Shown piece by piece: positions 1 to 8,927 of a DNA stretch of 64,000 bases. Within the stretch, counting starts at the first letter, position 1. Each line of letters begins with the position of its first letter. Under the pieces are notes generated by a model. It ran no database searches. It saw only the letters and a list, made by a program, of their open reading frames with translations, and had not been told where the DNA came from. The DNA is from Pseudovibrio flavus (GTDB taxonomy: Bacteria; Pseudomonadota; Alphaproteobacteria; Rhizobiales; Stappiaceae): contig NZ_SMMA01000065.1 of NCBI RefSeq assembly GCF_009711345.1, positions 231,042 to 295,041 of the forward strand, given 5' to 3'. Position numbers and translations under genes: made by a program.

Positions 1-122
1 AGACCTCTCGCGGCGGCGCATTGTTTCCGCACCTTTATGCCCCGCTTTCGCTTGATGCTGTGAGGTGGGTAAAGCCGCTGCCATTGGGCGCGGATGGTCA
101 ACATATCTTTCCGGAGCTGTAA
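1..122 (+). CDS. DUF952 family protein (C-terminal end only)
   Basis: Only the last 39 codons are in the window, reading in the third frame and ending at the TAA at 120-122. The tail (RGGALFPHLYAPLSLDAV, then PLPLG and HIFPEL) is typical of DUF952, a small domain of unknown function often found directly before pyrD in alphaproteobacteria. The stop codon abuts the pyrD ATG with no gap, so the two genes are almost certainly co-transcribed and translationally linked. The function is not known. Confidence 0.8.
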   Translation, partial: TSRGGALFPHLYAPLSLDAVRWVKPLPLGADGQHIFPEL

Positions 123-1226
123 ATGTCCCTTAGCCGTCTCGCCAGTAAGGTTGGCTTAAAAGCCCTGCATAGGTTGGATGCCGAGCAAGCACACAACGCC
201 ACGATCTCTTTGATGAAAAAGGGGCTGGTAAAAGGCTGTTCGCCTAAGGCTGATCCTCGTCTTGCCTACCAACTAGGGGACCTTAGCTTTGCCAATCCGC
301 TTGGCATGGCGGCTGGCTTTGACAAGAACGCAGAAGTTCCTGCTCCGCTCTTCAAACTCGGGTTTGGTTTCGTGGAAGTGGGCACAGTTACGCCCAAGCC
401 TCAGGTCGGTAACGAAAAACCGCGCAACTTCCGCCTAGCTGCCGACAAGGCTGTCATCAACCGCTACGGCTTCAACAATGATGGGCACGACATCGTTCAT
501 GCTCGCCTCAAAATGTTGAAACAGCGACAGGGCGTGTTGGGCATCAACATCGGCGCAAATAAAACGGCAGAGGATAGAACTGCTGACTATGTGCTGGGTG
601 TTCACCGCTTTGCAGAGCTTGCGGACTATCTGACGGTCAATATCTCCTCACCGAACACACCGGGCCTTCGCGACCTTCAGGCCAAAGCGCCTCTGCTTGA
701 CCTTGCCAAGCGCGTTCTGGAAGCCAGGGATGAGCAGGCGCAGAAAATTGGGCGCAGTGTGCCTGTTTTCCTAAAAATCGCGCCGGATAACTCCGAGGAG
801 CAACTGGAAGATATTGTTTCTGTCGTGAAAGAGAGCGGCATTGACGCAATGATCGTGTCCAACACCACGATTACCCGTCCAGACACCCTCATCGAGAAGG
901 CGATTGCAAAACAGGCAGGTGGCCTTTCAGGCGCTCCGCTCTTCCGCCTTTCAACGGTAACGCTGGCAAAGGTTCGAAAGCTGGCAGGCCCAGAACTGCC
1001 GATTATCGGCGTTGGTGGCATCAACAGCGGCCCTACCGCTTGGGCCAAGATCACCGCAGGTGCAAACCTGCTTCAGCTATATTCCAGCCTTGTGTTTGAG
1101 GGTGCGCCGCTTATCGCAGACATTCTTGAATACCTGTCCAAGCAGGTGGAAGCAGAAGGACTTGGCTCCCTGCAAGAAGCCGTCGGCAAAGACGTTGATG
1201 TATGGGCCAATGAAGAGCTGGTCTAA
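123..1226 (+). CDS. pyrD: Dihydroorotate dehydrogenase (quinone), class 2
   Basis: Oxidises dihydroorotate to orotate in pyrimidine synthesis and passes electrons to membrane quinone through FMN. At 367 aa it has the length of class 2 enzymes. The N-terminal 40 or so residues form the membrane-associating helices, and the barrel follows. Visible family motifs are NPLGMAAGFDKN (FMN site), NRYGFNNDG, LGINIGANK, the catalytic-serine segment NISSPNTPGLR, VSNTT, and the phosphate-binding GVGGI. The ATG directly follows the stop of the DUF952 gene. The next gene downstream is convergent, so pyrD is the last gene of its operon. Confidence 0.97.
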   Translation: MSLSRLASKVGLKALHRLDAEQAHNATISLMKKGLVKGCSPKADPRLAYQLGDLSFANPLGMAAGFDKNAEVPAPLFKLGFGFVEVGTVTPKPQVGNEKPRNFRLAADKAVINRYGFNNDGHDIVHARLKMLKQRQGVLGINIGANKTAEDRTADYVLGVHRFAELADYLTVNISSPNTPGLRDLQAKAPLLDLAKRVLEARDEQAQKIGRSVPVFLKIAPDNSEEQLEDIVSVVKESGIDAMIVSNTTITRPDTLIEKAIAKQAGGLSGAPLFRLSTVTLAKVRKLAGPELPIIGVGGINSGPTAWAKITAGANLLQLYSSLVFEGAPLIADILEYLSKQVEAEGLGSLQEAVGKDVDVWANEELV

Positions 1227-1244
1227 GTTAGCCCATTTCCCAAA

Positions 1245-2603
1245 TTATCCTGAAAGACCAAGGGCGGCGTAGTGCCGCTCTTCTCGTTTGAAGCAGCGGA
1301 ACGTCAGCGTTATGCCGCGCATGCTTAGGAAAACAAGCAGGCTCAACCAAAGGCCGTGATTTCCAAAGAGCGGAAAGAGCACGTAGTAGCAAACGAGGAA
1401 CAGGCCGAGGGAAACCAGCATCATGTTGCGCATGTCGTTTGACCACGTCGCACCAATGAAAATGCCATCCATCTGGAACGCAAGGTTACCCGCAACGGGC
1501 GTGAGAACTGCCCACATCATGTAGGTGGCAGCCACTGCACGGACCTGCTCGTTGACTGTCATCAGGCCGACGATATTCTCGCCAAACAGCCAGAAGAACA
1601 GCGTTAAAACGCCTGCTGTGCCGAAGCCCCACTGGATTGATAGACGAACGGATTTGCGGAAGGCTGGTCTGTAATTCGCGCCAATTGCCCGCCCTACAAG
1701 CTGCTCTGCTGCAACTGCGCTGCCGTCGAGAAAGTATCCGGCGATGAGGAAGAACTTCTCCAAAATAGCATTGGCCGCCAGATAAACGTCGCCCTGATCT
1801 GCGCTTCTTGCGGTGAAGAACGAAAGCGCGAACAGCAGCGTGAACGAGCGGATCATGATGTCTCGGTTAAGAGCCATCACGGAAAACAGCTTGGAGCGAT
1901 CCAAAATTGCAGCCAGCGGTGCTTTGGGAATGCCGCCAAGACGGTGAACCACCACGGCTATGCCAAGCAGAAGTGTGAGCCCTTCACTGATTACGGTAGC
2001 ATAGGCAACACCCGCAATGCCAAGGTCTAATACCAGCACAAACAGCACGCTGAGGCCAATGTTGAGGCCGTTCAATACCGTTTGTAGTAGCAAGCCGGTC
2101 TTGGCCATGCCTAGGCCTAAGAACCAGCCAAGTACAACGAAATTGGCTAGCGTCAGGAAGGCGAAGTAGACACGAATCGAGAAGTATTCACGCGCGGCAG
2201 TTTGCACCTCCGGCGAGCCGCCAAGCAGCTCTAGCCCAACTGTTAGAACAGGGGGGTGGATAACTGCGATAAGTAATCCAGCACCCAATCCAACCGCCAA
2301 GGCGCGTAACAGAACCAGCTTTAACTCGTCGTTTTCATCTGCTCCATAAGCCTGCGCTGTAAGGGCAGTCGTGCCTGAACGAAGGAAATTGAACGTAACG
2401 AAAACAAGGTCAAACAGCACGGAGCCGACCACAAGGCCGCCGAGTAGCGCAGCGTCACCCAATTGACCAATCACAGCGGTATCCACCAAGCCGAGCAAAG
2501 GCGTGGATAGGTAGGCGAGGGTCATTGGGATGGCGATCTTTAGAAATTCACGGTTCGTAACGCGAAAAGGACGCTGTATCGGCCTTGTCAAGCAGGTCAC
2601 CAC
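1245..2603 (-). CDS. MATE family efflux transporter (DinF-like)
   Basis: Predicted cation-coupled multidrug/toxin extrusion transporter of the inner membrane, 452 aa with about twelve hydrophobic helices. The opening segment IPMTLAYLSTPLLGLVDTAV followed by GQLGDAALLGG is characteristic of the DinF branch, and the repeat unit recurs in the second half. Its substrate cannot be told from sequence. The start is uncertain: GTG codons at 2603 and 2600 and a later GTG before TNREFL are all possible, and none has a clear Shine-Dalgarno site. It is convergent with pyrD, with 18 bases between the stops. Confidence 0.9.
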   Translation of the reverse strand: MVTCLTRPIQRPFRVTNREFLKIAIPMTLAYLSTPLLGLVDTAVIGQLGDAALLGGLVVGSVLFDLVFVTFNFLRSGTTALTAQAYGADENDELKLVLLRALAVGLGAGLLIAVIHPPVLTVGLELLGGSPEVQTAAREYFSIRVYFAFLTLANFVVLGWFLGLGMAKTGLLLQTVLNGLNIGLSVLFVLVLDLGIAGVAYATVISEGLTLLLGIAVVVHRLGGIPKAPLAAILDRSKLFSVMALNRDIMIRSFTLLFALSFFTARSADQGDVYLAANAILEKFFLIAGYFLDGSAVAAEQLVGRAIGANYRPAFRKSVRLSIQWGFGTAGVLTLFFWLFGENIVGLMTVNEQVRAVAATYMMWAVLTPVAGNLAFQMDGIFIGATWSNDMRNMMLVSLGLFLVCYYVLFPLFGNHGLWLSLLVFLSMRGITLTFRCFKREERHYAALGLSG

Positions 2604-2724
2604 ACTTACAATCTAAGTTAAGGGCCACTGCGTACAATGAGAGGCTTTGAAAGACAAGCTCTAACTGACGCGAGGAAATTCGAATTCGGGAAAACGCTTA
2701 AGTGCGTTGTCATTGGGTGAAATC

Positions 2725-3660
2725 ATGCGGCTGCCTATCGTTCATCATCCTGCATACACGGCGGATATCCCAGCATCCCATCGCTTCCCCATGCTCAAAT
2801 TCAAGGGTGTCGCAGATTGCTTGCGCAGCAAGGGTCTACTGGATGGCACCAATGAGTTTCAGCCCGAACCAGCCAGCAAAGAAGATCTCCTAAGAGCGCA
2901 TAGCCCATCTTATGTCGATCAGGTTTTGGCAGCTGACGTTCCCGAGCTTATCGCTAGGGAAATTGGCTTTCCTATGACGCAATCGGTAGGCTTTCGCGGC
3001 CGCTGTGCGACCGGCGGCACGATCATGACGGGCCGCCTTGCGCTGGTGTATGGCATGGCCTGCAACACTGCTGGCGGCTCCCATCATGCCCGCTACGAGC
3101 ACGGCGCTGGCTTTTGTGTCTTCAATGATGTTGCTGTCGCAATCAGAACCCTTCAGGCGGAAGGGCTGATTGAGAGAGCCCTCGTTATTGATCTTGATGT
3201 ACACCAAGGCGATGGCACCGCTCAAATTTTTGAGCATGACCCCACGGTGTTCACTCTGTCTATCCATGCGCAGAAGAACTATCCGGTCCGAAAGGTGCCG
3301 AGTACCTTCGATATTGGCTTGCCCGATAAGACGGGAGATGAGGCCTATATGAAGGAGCTCGGCCTGACGCTGCCATTGGTGCTTGAGCGGGCACGGGCTG
3401 ACATCGTTTTTTACAACGCGGGCGTTGATCTTCATAAAGACGATAAGCTGGGAAGGCTAAGCCTCACTGATGAGGGTCTCGCGCGTCGCGATGCCTACGT
3501 TATTAGCCTTGTCCGCCGTCACGGCTTGCCTCTTGCGGGCGTACTGGGTGGTGGCTACGACGAAGACATCGACAGGTTGTCAGAGCGGCATACGATTTTG
3601 CACCAAACCGCCATGCAATACATGCAGACCCGCGAGGATGATCGCGTCAGTCCACTTTGA
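2725..3660 (+). CDS. Histone deacetylase family protein (class II-like amidohydrolase)
   Basis: Zinc-dependent deacetylase-fold hydrolase. Bacterial members act on acetylated small amines or acetyl-lysine, and the substrate here is not known. The catalytic elements are present: paired histidines in GGSHHARYEHG, the zinc ligands in DLDVHQGDGT, a further aspartate in NAGVDLHKDDKLGRL, and the GGGY tyrosine near the end. I chose the ATG at 2725 (311 aa) because MRLPIVHHP is the usual start of the family; a TTG lies six codons upstream. The last 14 bases overlap the end of the convergent cytochrome b561 gene. Confidence 0.92.
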   Translation: MRLPIVHHPAYTADIPASHRFPMLKFKGVADCLRSKGLLDGTNEFQPEPASKEDLLRAHSPSYVDQVLAADVPELIAREIGFPMTQSVGFRGRCATGGTIMTGRLALVYGMACNTAGGSHHARYEHGAGFCVFNDVAVAIRTLQAEGLIERALVIDLDVHQGDGTAQIFEHDPTVFTLSIHAQKNYPVRKVPSTFDIGLPDKTGDEAYMKELGLTLPLVLERARADIVFYNAGVDLHKDDKLGRLSLTDEGLARRDAYVISLVRRHGLPLAGVLGGGYDEDIDRLSERHTILHQTAMQYMQTREDDRVSPL

Positions 3661-4159
3661 CCTTGGCGCCGAGAGAGCGGCACAGGATCTGGTCCTTGTC
3701 GATGAGTTGGTGCTTGATCGTACCTGCTACATGAAGCGCGATGCAGAATATGAGCGTGTATGCGCAGTACCAGTGTAATGACATATAAAACTGGCCGTTC
3801 GCCCGATCTCCATTACCAAACGCATTGCTTGCCCATTCACCCATCAACGGGGTGATGATAGCGAGCAGAAGCAGCATAGTGTGAACCAGATGCGATATAC
3901 CGGTGAGCGCAGGATGTTGTGAGCCAAGCGACTTGGGATAGCCATTCACACCGCGCCATATAAGGCGGAAGGAAGCTGCCCAAATAACCCAGTACCCGAT
4001 TGTCTTATGAATACCCATAATGGCTGATCGCTCCGGCGTGCGAGGCTTCAGAAAGAAATCAGCATAAAAATACAAGCAGATAGCGGCCAATATGCCAGCG
4101 GCTATTCCCCAGTGCAGCAGAACTGTCAAAGGTGAGAAGCGTGCTTTCCTATCAAACAT
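3647..4159 (-). CDS. Cytochrome b561 family membrane protein
   Basis: Four-helix di-haem b cytochrome of the inner membrane, of the CybB type, likely exchanging electrons with quinone. It has 170 aa from the ATG at 4159. Histidine pairs that could bind haem are in VLLHWGIA, IHKTIGYW, SHLVHTMLL and SLHWYCAYT/IALHVAG. The ATG is preferred because GGGAG sits nine bases upstream; an in-frame GTG exists at 4195. That ribosome-binding site lies inside the 3' arm of a perfect inverted repeat (4164-4189), described separately. The gene overlaps the 3' end of the convergent deacetylase gene by 14 bases. Confidence 0.88.
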   Translation of the reverse strand: MFDRKARFSPLTVLLHWGIAAGILAAICLYFYADFFLKPRTPERSAIMGIHKTIGYWVIWAASFRLIWRGVNGYPKSLGSQHPALTGISHLVHTMLLLLAIITPLMGEWASNAFGNGDRANGQFYMSLHWYCAYTLIFCIALHVAGTIKHQLIDKDQILCRSLGAKVKVD

Positions 4160-4163
4160 TTCG

Positions 4164-4189
4164 ACTCCCGAAGGTACGTTTTCGGGAGT
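4164..4189 (-). promoter_or_regulatory. Perfect 9-bp inverted repeat enclosing the cytochrome b561 ribosome-binding site
   Basis: Arms ACTCCCGAA (4164-4172) and TTCGGGAGT (4181-4189) are exact complements separated by eight bases. Read on the minus strand, the downstream arm holds GGGAG, the likely Shine-Dalgarno of the cytochrome gene whose ATG starts at 4159. In mRNA the hairpin would hide that site. It could equally be a DNA operator dyad. The geometry is seen directly; the regulatory role is inferred. Confidence 0.5.
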
Positions 4190-4241
4190 ATCCACCTAGT
4201 AAAAGTGCAGTGATAGACGCGCTACTACCTATGCCTGCACG

Positions 4242-4514
4242 TCAATCCCGACGTGCCTGCAATATGCGCGACAGCAGCCAGATTGGCACAACAATCACAG
4301 CGCCTAGCAGGAAGTAGGAGCCAAGACGCTCGATTGCATCAAAGCCCATATGCCAGATACGCATCACAAAATCGCGGATGCCGTAGAGGAGATCTATCGG
4401 ATAAAGGTTCAACGCAGATAGGATGATGCCAACGATAAAGGACAGAAATAAAAGGCGCAGTGCCACACGGCCCGGAGAGCCTCCAAGAAAACGGTTTAGT
4501 TGGTTTTTGTCCAT
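4242..4514 (-). CDS. DUF6460 small membrane protein
   Basis: A 90-aa protein with two hydrophobic helices (about residues 16-40 and 66-85) linked by the segment DLLYGIRDFVMRIWHMGF. That segment and the final helix recall a small family (DUF6460) found in Hyphomicrobiales, of unknown function. The N-terminus starts MDKNQLNRFLGGSPGRVALR. It lies alone between the cytochrome b561 gene and the fatty-acid oxidation block, on the same strand. The ATG at 4514 is the natural start. Confidence 0.75.
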   Translation of the reverse strand: MDKNQLNRFLGGSPGRVALRLLFLSFIVGIILSALNLYPIDLLYGIRDFVMRIWHMGFDAIERLGSYFLLGAVIVVPIWLLSRILQARRD

Positions 4515-4719
4515 TGTCGTAGCCTAGCGCAATTCATGTTACATGAAACTATATAGGTCTGTGCAGCACTATTGCACCCCTTCAAAGCGTAATCCTGAAA
4601 AGTTCTCGAGCGTTTATAGCAAAGCGCGGCGAGCAGTCAGAATTGGGGTTGCAGCAAAAGCTGCGCATTCCTGCAAGACCCCATGCTTGGCAAATGTGGC
4701 AGCGATACGCTCAAGCAAC

Positions 4720-6936
4720 CTATACGGGTTGGTCGGCGAAATCTTGTTGTGCAAAACGCTCGTAGAAGCGCTCATCTCTGCGCACCATCTCCCGCAAAAG
4801 CCGCGTTGGCTTGAACCGGTCACCCCAGCGCTTTTGCAGCGTCTTACACAAATCAGCAAAGGCTGGTGTGCCCATTGCATCGATGTAAGAAACGGTGCCG
4901 CCGGTAAACGGTGCAAAGCCGTAGCCCAGAATGGAACCCACATCGGCTTCGCGAATATCTGTTACGCGCTTTTCTTCAATGACACGGGCCGTTTCCAGTG
5001 ACTGGATAACAAGGAACCGCTGCTTCAATTCTTCAAAGTCGAAATCTTCGGCAGGGCGGAAAGGACCGCAGATATCGGCAATGCCGCTCCACAAGCGCCG
5101 CTCTCCGTTCTCTCCGTAATCGTAAAAGCCCTTGCCGCACTTCTTGCCAAGCCGCTTGCGGTTAACAACCATCTCTTCCAGAAGCTCATGCGGAATGATG
5201 GAGGAAAAGCGCTTGCCAAGGTCCTGTCGTGCCGCCTTGGCAATATTGAGAGCATGATCCAGCGCGACCTCATCAGCCAGTTGGAATGGCCCCATAGGCA
5301 TTCCGCTGGCCTTGCCTGCGTTCTCGATCAGGGTAGGGGGCACGCCATCGCGCAGCATGTGCGCAGCTTCCCCCGCATAGGTCATAATCACGCGGGATGT
5401 GTAGAAAGCGCGGCCGTCTTCCACCACGATTGGAGTTCGCTCAATAGCACTTACAAAGTCCATCGCCACAGAAAGCGTTTTCGGACTGGTTTCTTTAGAG
5501 CGGACAATTTCTACCAACTGCATTTGATCAGCAGGCGTGAAGAAGTGCAGACCAACAAAGTTCTTAGGGCGCGGGAAGTAGGTTGAAAGCGATGCTATAG
5601 GCAGCGTTGAAGTGTCAGAAGCAAAGGTTGCCCTTGGCTTCATATGCTTTGCGGCCTTCTCTGTAACAAGGCGCTTAACCTTCCGGTCTTCAACAACGGC
5701 TTCGATCACGAGGTCGCAGTCGGTGAGAACGCTGTAATCAATACCCGTTTCAATATGGGCAAGAAGCCTGTCCATCTGCCACTGGCTCAACTCACCGCGC
5801 TCGATAGCTTCTCGCGACATTGCCTCGCAGCGGGCTTTGCCTGCGTCCGCAGAGGCTTGATCAACGTCCAGCATGTGAACGCGCATACCCGCCTTGGCGC
5901 TAATAAAGGCAATGCCTGCACCCATGTGGCCTGCACCCAAAATGCCAACGCGTTTGATATGGTTGTGCCGCTGTCCAGATGGCCTTCTGGCTCCCGCTTG
6001 TAATTGCTTGCGGGAGAAGAAGAGCGTGCGCACCATGGATGCCGTTTCGGCCTGTTGCATCAGGTAGCTCATCCAGCGGGCATCGTTCTGCAACGCCTGA
6101 TCAAATGGAAGGCTGAGCCCTTCATAGATGGAGCTGAGAAAAGCCCGAAGGTGCGGATAATTATCGTAAAACTTCGCCCGCTGTTTAGCGATGAGTGACG
6201 CCCACATCGCCGCGCCAGCCCCTTGCATAAACGGGTTGAATGGGCGAGGGGCCTTTGGCCTGTCCCAAGCCTTCAGAGTTTCAACACCGTGGCTTAAGCG
6301 TCGCTTGGCAGCTTCCAGAAGGCGCTTTGCTGGCACCACTTCATCTACCAGACCCAAAGACTTGGCTTCGCGGGCGGAAATCTCTTGCGCACCCATCAAA
6401 AAGTCCAGCGCGCCTTGTTGGTCGGATGTCATACGCAGCAATCGCTGTGCTGCGCCTGCTCCAGGGAAGAGGCCAACGCGGGTTTCAGGGTGCGAAAAAC
6501 GTGTTCCAAAGGTATCGGCTGCAATGCGTGCGTGGCAGGAGAGCACCAGATCCACAGCGCTTGCCATCGTCGCTCCGGCAATTGCCGCCACAATAGGCTT
6601 GCCGCAGGTCTCAAGCTCTCGCAGGCCCGCAGAAAGTCTGCACACCTCGCCAAACAGAGCACCGTCGTTCTTCTTTTTGGAAAGGCAGCGCGGTTTGCCG
6701 TCCACAAACACAAGCTCGCGCACCAATGCCATATCTACACCGGTAGAAAAACTTGGCTTTGCGGAGGTGAGGACGATGCCCTTAACACGGTCATCATTAG
6801 AAAGCTCGCGCACATGCTGGTTCAACTCCGCAAGTGCAGCATAGCCCAAAAGGTTGACGGGCTGGTCCGGCGTATCCCAAGTGAGGATTGCGTGGCCATC
6901 ATCATCAATGTCGAGCGTGAAATATTCTTGGCTCAT
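4720..6936 (-). CDS. fadB: Fatty-acid oxidation multifunctional protein: enoyl-CoA hydratase / 3-hydroxyacyl-CoA dehydrogenase
   Basis: Bifunctional beta-oxidation enzyme of 738 aa that hydrates trans-2-enoyl-CoA and oxidises the resulting 3-hydroxyacyl-CoA with NAD. The N-terminal third is a crotonase domain (IVAAIAGATMASAVDLVLSCHA, then HPETRVGLFPGAGAAQRL). The middle holds a Rossmann NAD site (VGILGAGHMGAGIAF), followed by the dehydrogenase dimerisation domains (KNFVGLHFFTPADQMQLVEIV, GKKCGKGFYDYG). The ATG at 6936 follows AGGGGG and lies eight bases after the stop of fadA, so the two are one operon. FadB and FadJ cannot be distinguished confidently from sequence alone. Confidence 0.94.
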   Translation of the reverse strand: MSQEYFTLDIDDDGHAILTWDTPDQPVNLLGYAALAELNQHVRELSNDDRVKGIVLTSAKPSFSTGVDMALVRELVFVDGKPRCLSKKKNDGALFGEVCRLSAGLRELETCGKPIVAAIAGATMASAVDLVLSCHARIAADTFGTRFSHPETRVGLFPGAGAAQRLLRMTSDQQGALDFLMGAQEISAREAKSLGLVDEVVPAKRLLEAAKRRLSHGVETLKAWDRPKAPRPFNPFMQGAGAAMWASLIAKQRAKFYDNYPHLRAFLSSIYEGLSLPFDQALQNDARWMSYLMQQAETASMVRTLFFSRKQLQAGARRPSGQRHNHIKRVGILGAGHMGAGIAFISAKAGMRVHMLDVDQASADAGKARCEAMSREAIERGELSQWQMDRLLAHIETGIDYSVLTDCDLVIEAVVEDRKVKRLVTEKAAKHMKPRATFASDTSTLPIASLSTYFPRPKNFVGLHFFTPADQMQLVEIVRSKETSPKTLSVAMDFVSAIERTPIVVEDGRAFYTSRVIMTYAGEAAHMLRDGVPPTLIENAGKASGMPMGPFQLADEVALDHALNIAKAARQDLGKRFSSIIPHELLEEMVVNRKRLGKKCGKGFYDYGENGERRLWSGIADICGPFRPAEDFDFEELKQRFLVIQSLETARVIEEKRVTDIREADVGSILGYGFAPFTGGTVSYIDAMGTPAFADLCKTLQKRWGDRFKPTRLLREMVRRDERFYERFAQQDFADQPV

Positions 6937-6944
6937 AATGCCCC

Positions 6945-8153
6945 CTAAACCCGCTCGATAAAGGTCGCTGTGCCCATACCGGCACCAACGCACAAAGTCA
7001 CAAGGGCTGTCGATAGATCGCGTCGTTCCAGCTCGTCCAGTACCGTTCCAACCAGCATAGCGCCAGTTGCGCCAACAGGGTGGCCCATGGCGATGGCACC
7101 GCCGTTCACGTTTACCGTCTCTGGATCAAGATCAAACGCCTGCATATAACGCAGCACGACGGACGAAAACGCCTCGTTGATCTCGATGAGGTCGATGTCA
7201 GACCACGTTAAGCCAGCGTGTTCGAAGAGCTTTTGGGTAACATCAACCGGACCGGTCAGCATTAGCGACGGGTCGGACCCGATGCTGGAGAAGGAGCGGA
7301 TACGAGCACGAGGCGTCAGGCCAGCTTTTCGCCCTGCAATGCGGGAGCCGATGAGAACACCAGCCGCGCCGTCTACAATGCCTGATGCGTTGCCCGCGTG
7401 ATGAACGTGGGAAATCATTTCCAATTCTGGATGAGCCTGAATCGCCACAGCATCAAAGCCGCCTTCAACGCCCATGCGCTCGAAAGCAGGGCGAAGGCCG
7501 CTGAGCGTATCCATTGTTGTTTGGGGACGCATATGCTCGTCTTGATCAAGCAACGTCTGTCCGGTCACATCAACAACGGGAAAAACCGAGTTCTTGAAGT
7601 AGCCGTTCTCCCAAGCCTTAGCTGCGCGCTTTTGGCTGGAAACGGCATAAGCATCAACGTCTTCTCGGCTAAAACCATACTTGGTAGCAATGAGGTCAGC
7701 ACTCACACCTTGCGGCATGAAGAAGGAAGGTATGGCAACGCGCGGATCAATAGACCATGCACCACCGGAGGAAAGCAGGCCAACGCGGCTCATACTTTCC
7801 ACGCCGCCCGCGATAATCATCTGCTGCTGACCAGCCATCACTTGCGCAGAAGCTAGATTAACCGCCTCAAGGCCGGACGCGCAGAAGCGATTGACCTGAA
7901 CCCCCGCAACAGAGCGGGCATAGCCAGCGCTAAAGGTTGCGGCGCGCGCAACGTCCCCGCCAGCTTCTCCAATAGGATCAACGCAGCCGAGGATCACATC
8001 GTCTACAAGGGCGGTGTCGAGGGAGTTTCGCTGCCTCAACTGGCGAAGGACTTGAGCGGCGAGTTCCACACTCGGAACCGAGTGCAATGAGCCATCAGGT
8101 TTTCCTCGCCCTCTGGGCGTTCTCACATGGTCAAAAATATACGCGTGCGCCAT
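6945..8153 (-). CDS. fadA: Acetyl-CoA acyltransferase (thiolase)
   Basis: A 402-aa thiolase that cleaves 3-ketoacyl-CoA to acetyl-CoA and a shortened acyl-CoA. The acyl-accepting cysteine is in [15 protein letters not shown]. The active-site histidine is in [15 protein letters not shown] and the second cysteine in [30 protein letters not shown] is the usual CoA-loop segment. It is transcribed with the fadB-like gene just downstream, and together they complete the last three steps of beta-oxidation. The start is the ATG at 8153. Confidence 0.95.
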   Translation of the reverse strand: MAHAYIFDHVRTPRGRGKPDGSLHSVPSVELAAQVLRQLRQRNSLDTALVDDVILGCVDPIGEAGGDVARAATFSAGYARSVAGVQVNRFCASGLEAVNLASAQVMAGQQQMIIAGGVESMSRVGLLSSGGAWSIDPRVAIPSFFMPQGVSADLIATKYGFSREDVDAYAVSSQKRAAKAWENGYFKNSVFPVVDVTGQTLLDQDEHMRPQTTMDTLSGLRPAFERMGVEGGFDAVAIQAHPELEMISHVHHAGNASGIVDGAAGVLIGSRIAGRKAGLTPRARIRSFSSIGSDPSLMLTGPVDVTQKLFEHAGLTWSDIDLIEINEAFSSVVLRYMQAFDLDPETVNVNGGAIAMGHPVGATGAMLVGTVLDELERRDLSTALVTLCVGAGMGTATFIERV

Positions 8154-8177
8154 AGTGAATTTTCTCGCGGTCCTCGA

Positions 8178-8816
8178 TCAGGAAACACCCGAAAGGACAG
8201 AATGCGGAATGAGCTCTTCTGGAGATTTCCAGTTTTCTATGGTCTTTACGTCATCTAGCCAGCGTTTGATATTGGGGTAAAGGTCCATATCAATGCCAAT
8301 CTGTTCGGGCCAGAAAAGATAGCCGCACAGAGAAAAATCAGCAATTGTAGGATCATCGCCAACCACAAAACGATTGGTGGAGAGCTGCTTTTCAAGAATA
8401 GAAAGGGCAGCGTGACAGCGCCCTTCAAGAAACTCGGTTACCTGACTTTCATCCATTTTCTTGATGTAGCGAATGAACCGCAAGATAGAGATGTTGCCGG
8501 TTAGCTTGTGGTTGTCAAACAGGATCCAGCGAAGAACTTCATAGCGCTCTTCCTCTGTTTTTCCGCCAAACTTTCCGAAGGTTTCTGCAAGGTAGGTGAG
8601 AATAGCCCCGCTCTGCGTCAGCTTTCTATCGCCCACAACGAGAACCGGAACTTCGCCCATGGAGTTGAGGTCCTCACGGTACCGCTCGCTTCGCGCTGCC
8701 CCCTTTAAGAAGTCAACGTAAACAGGTTCCCAGTCAGCACCGCATAGCTCCAGCATTAGAGCGACTTTGTACGCGTTACCGGATTCTAGAAATGAATGCA
8801 GAACATATTTTGCCAC
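8178..8816 (-). CDS. Glutathione S-transferase family protein
   Basis: A 212-aa protein with an N-terminal thioredoxin-like half. It has VPVLVVGDRKLTQSGAILTYL, in which the glutathione-binding serine follows Q. An all-helical C-terminal half follows, with the N-capping segment NRFVVGDDPTIADF. It starts with GTG at 8816. It lies 24 bases upstream of fadA on the same strand, so it is probably the first gene of the GST-fadA-fadB operon. A role in detoxifying reactive lipid products would suit that context, but it is only an inference. Confidence 0.9.
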   Translation of the reverse strand: MAKYVLHSFLESGNAYKVALMLELCGADWEPVYVDFLKGAARSERYREDLNSMGEVPVLVVGDRKLTQSGAILTYLAETFGKFGGKTEEERYEVLRWILFDNHKLTGNISILRFIRYIKKMDESQVTEFLEGRCHAALSILEKQLSTNRFVVGDDPTIADFSLCGYLFWPEQIGIDMDLYPNIKRWLDDVKTIENWKSPEELIPHSVLSGVS

Positions 8817-8877
8817 GGCCCTGTCCCCCCTCAGTACCTCGACAGCCTATTGATATAATTGGGATTCGCCAATTATC

Positions 8878-8918
8878 AAAAAAAAGAAAGCTCCGGCGAA
8901 ATGATCCGCCGGAGCTTT
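8878..8918 (-). terminator. Rho-independent terminator after the acyl-CoA dehydrogenase gene
   Basis: Exact 12-bp arms, AAAGCTCCGGCG (8887-8898) and CGCCGGAGCTTT (8907-8918), are separated by eight bases. On the minus strand they are followed shortly by a run of eight T (complement of 8878-8885). It lies ten bases past the acyl-CoA dehydrogenase stop and before the GST gene, so it separates the dehydrogenase transcript from the GST-fadA-fadB unit, fully or as an attenuator. Confidence 0.9.
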
Positions 8919-8927
8919 GAACTTTTC

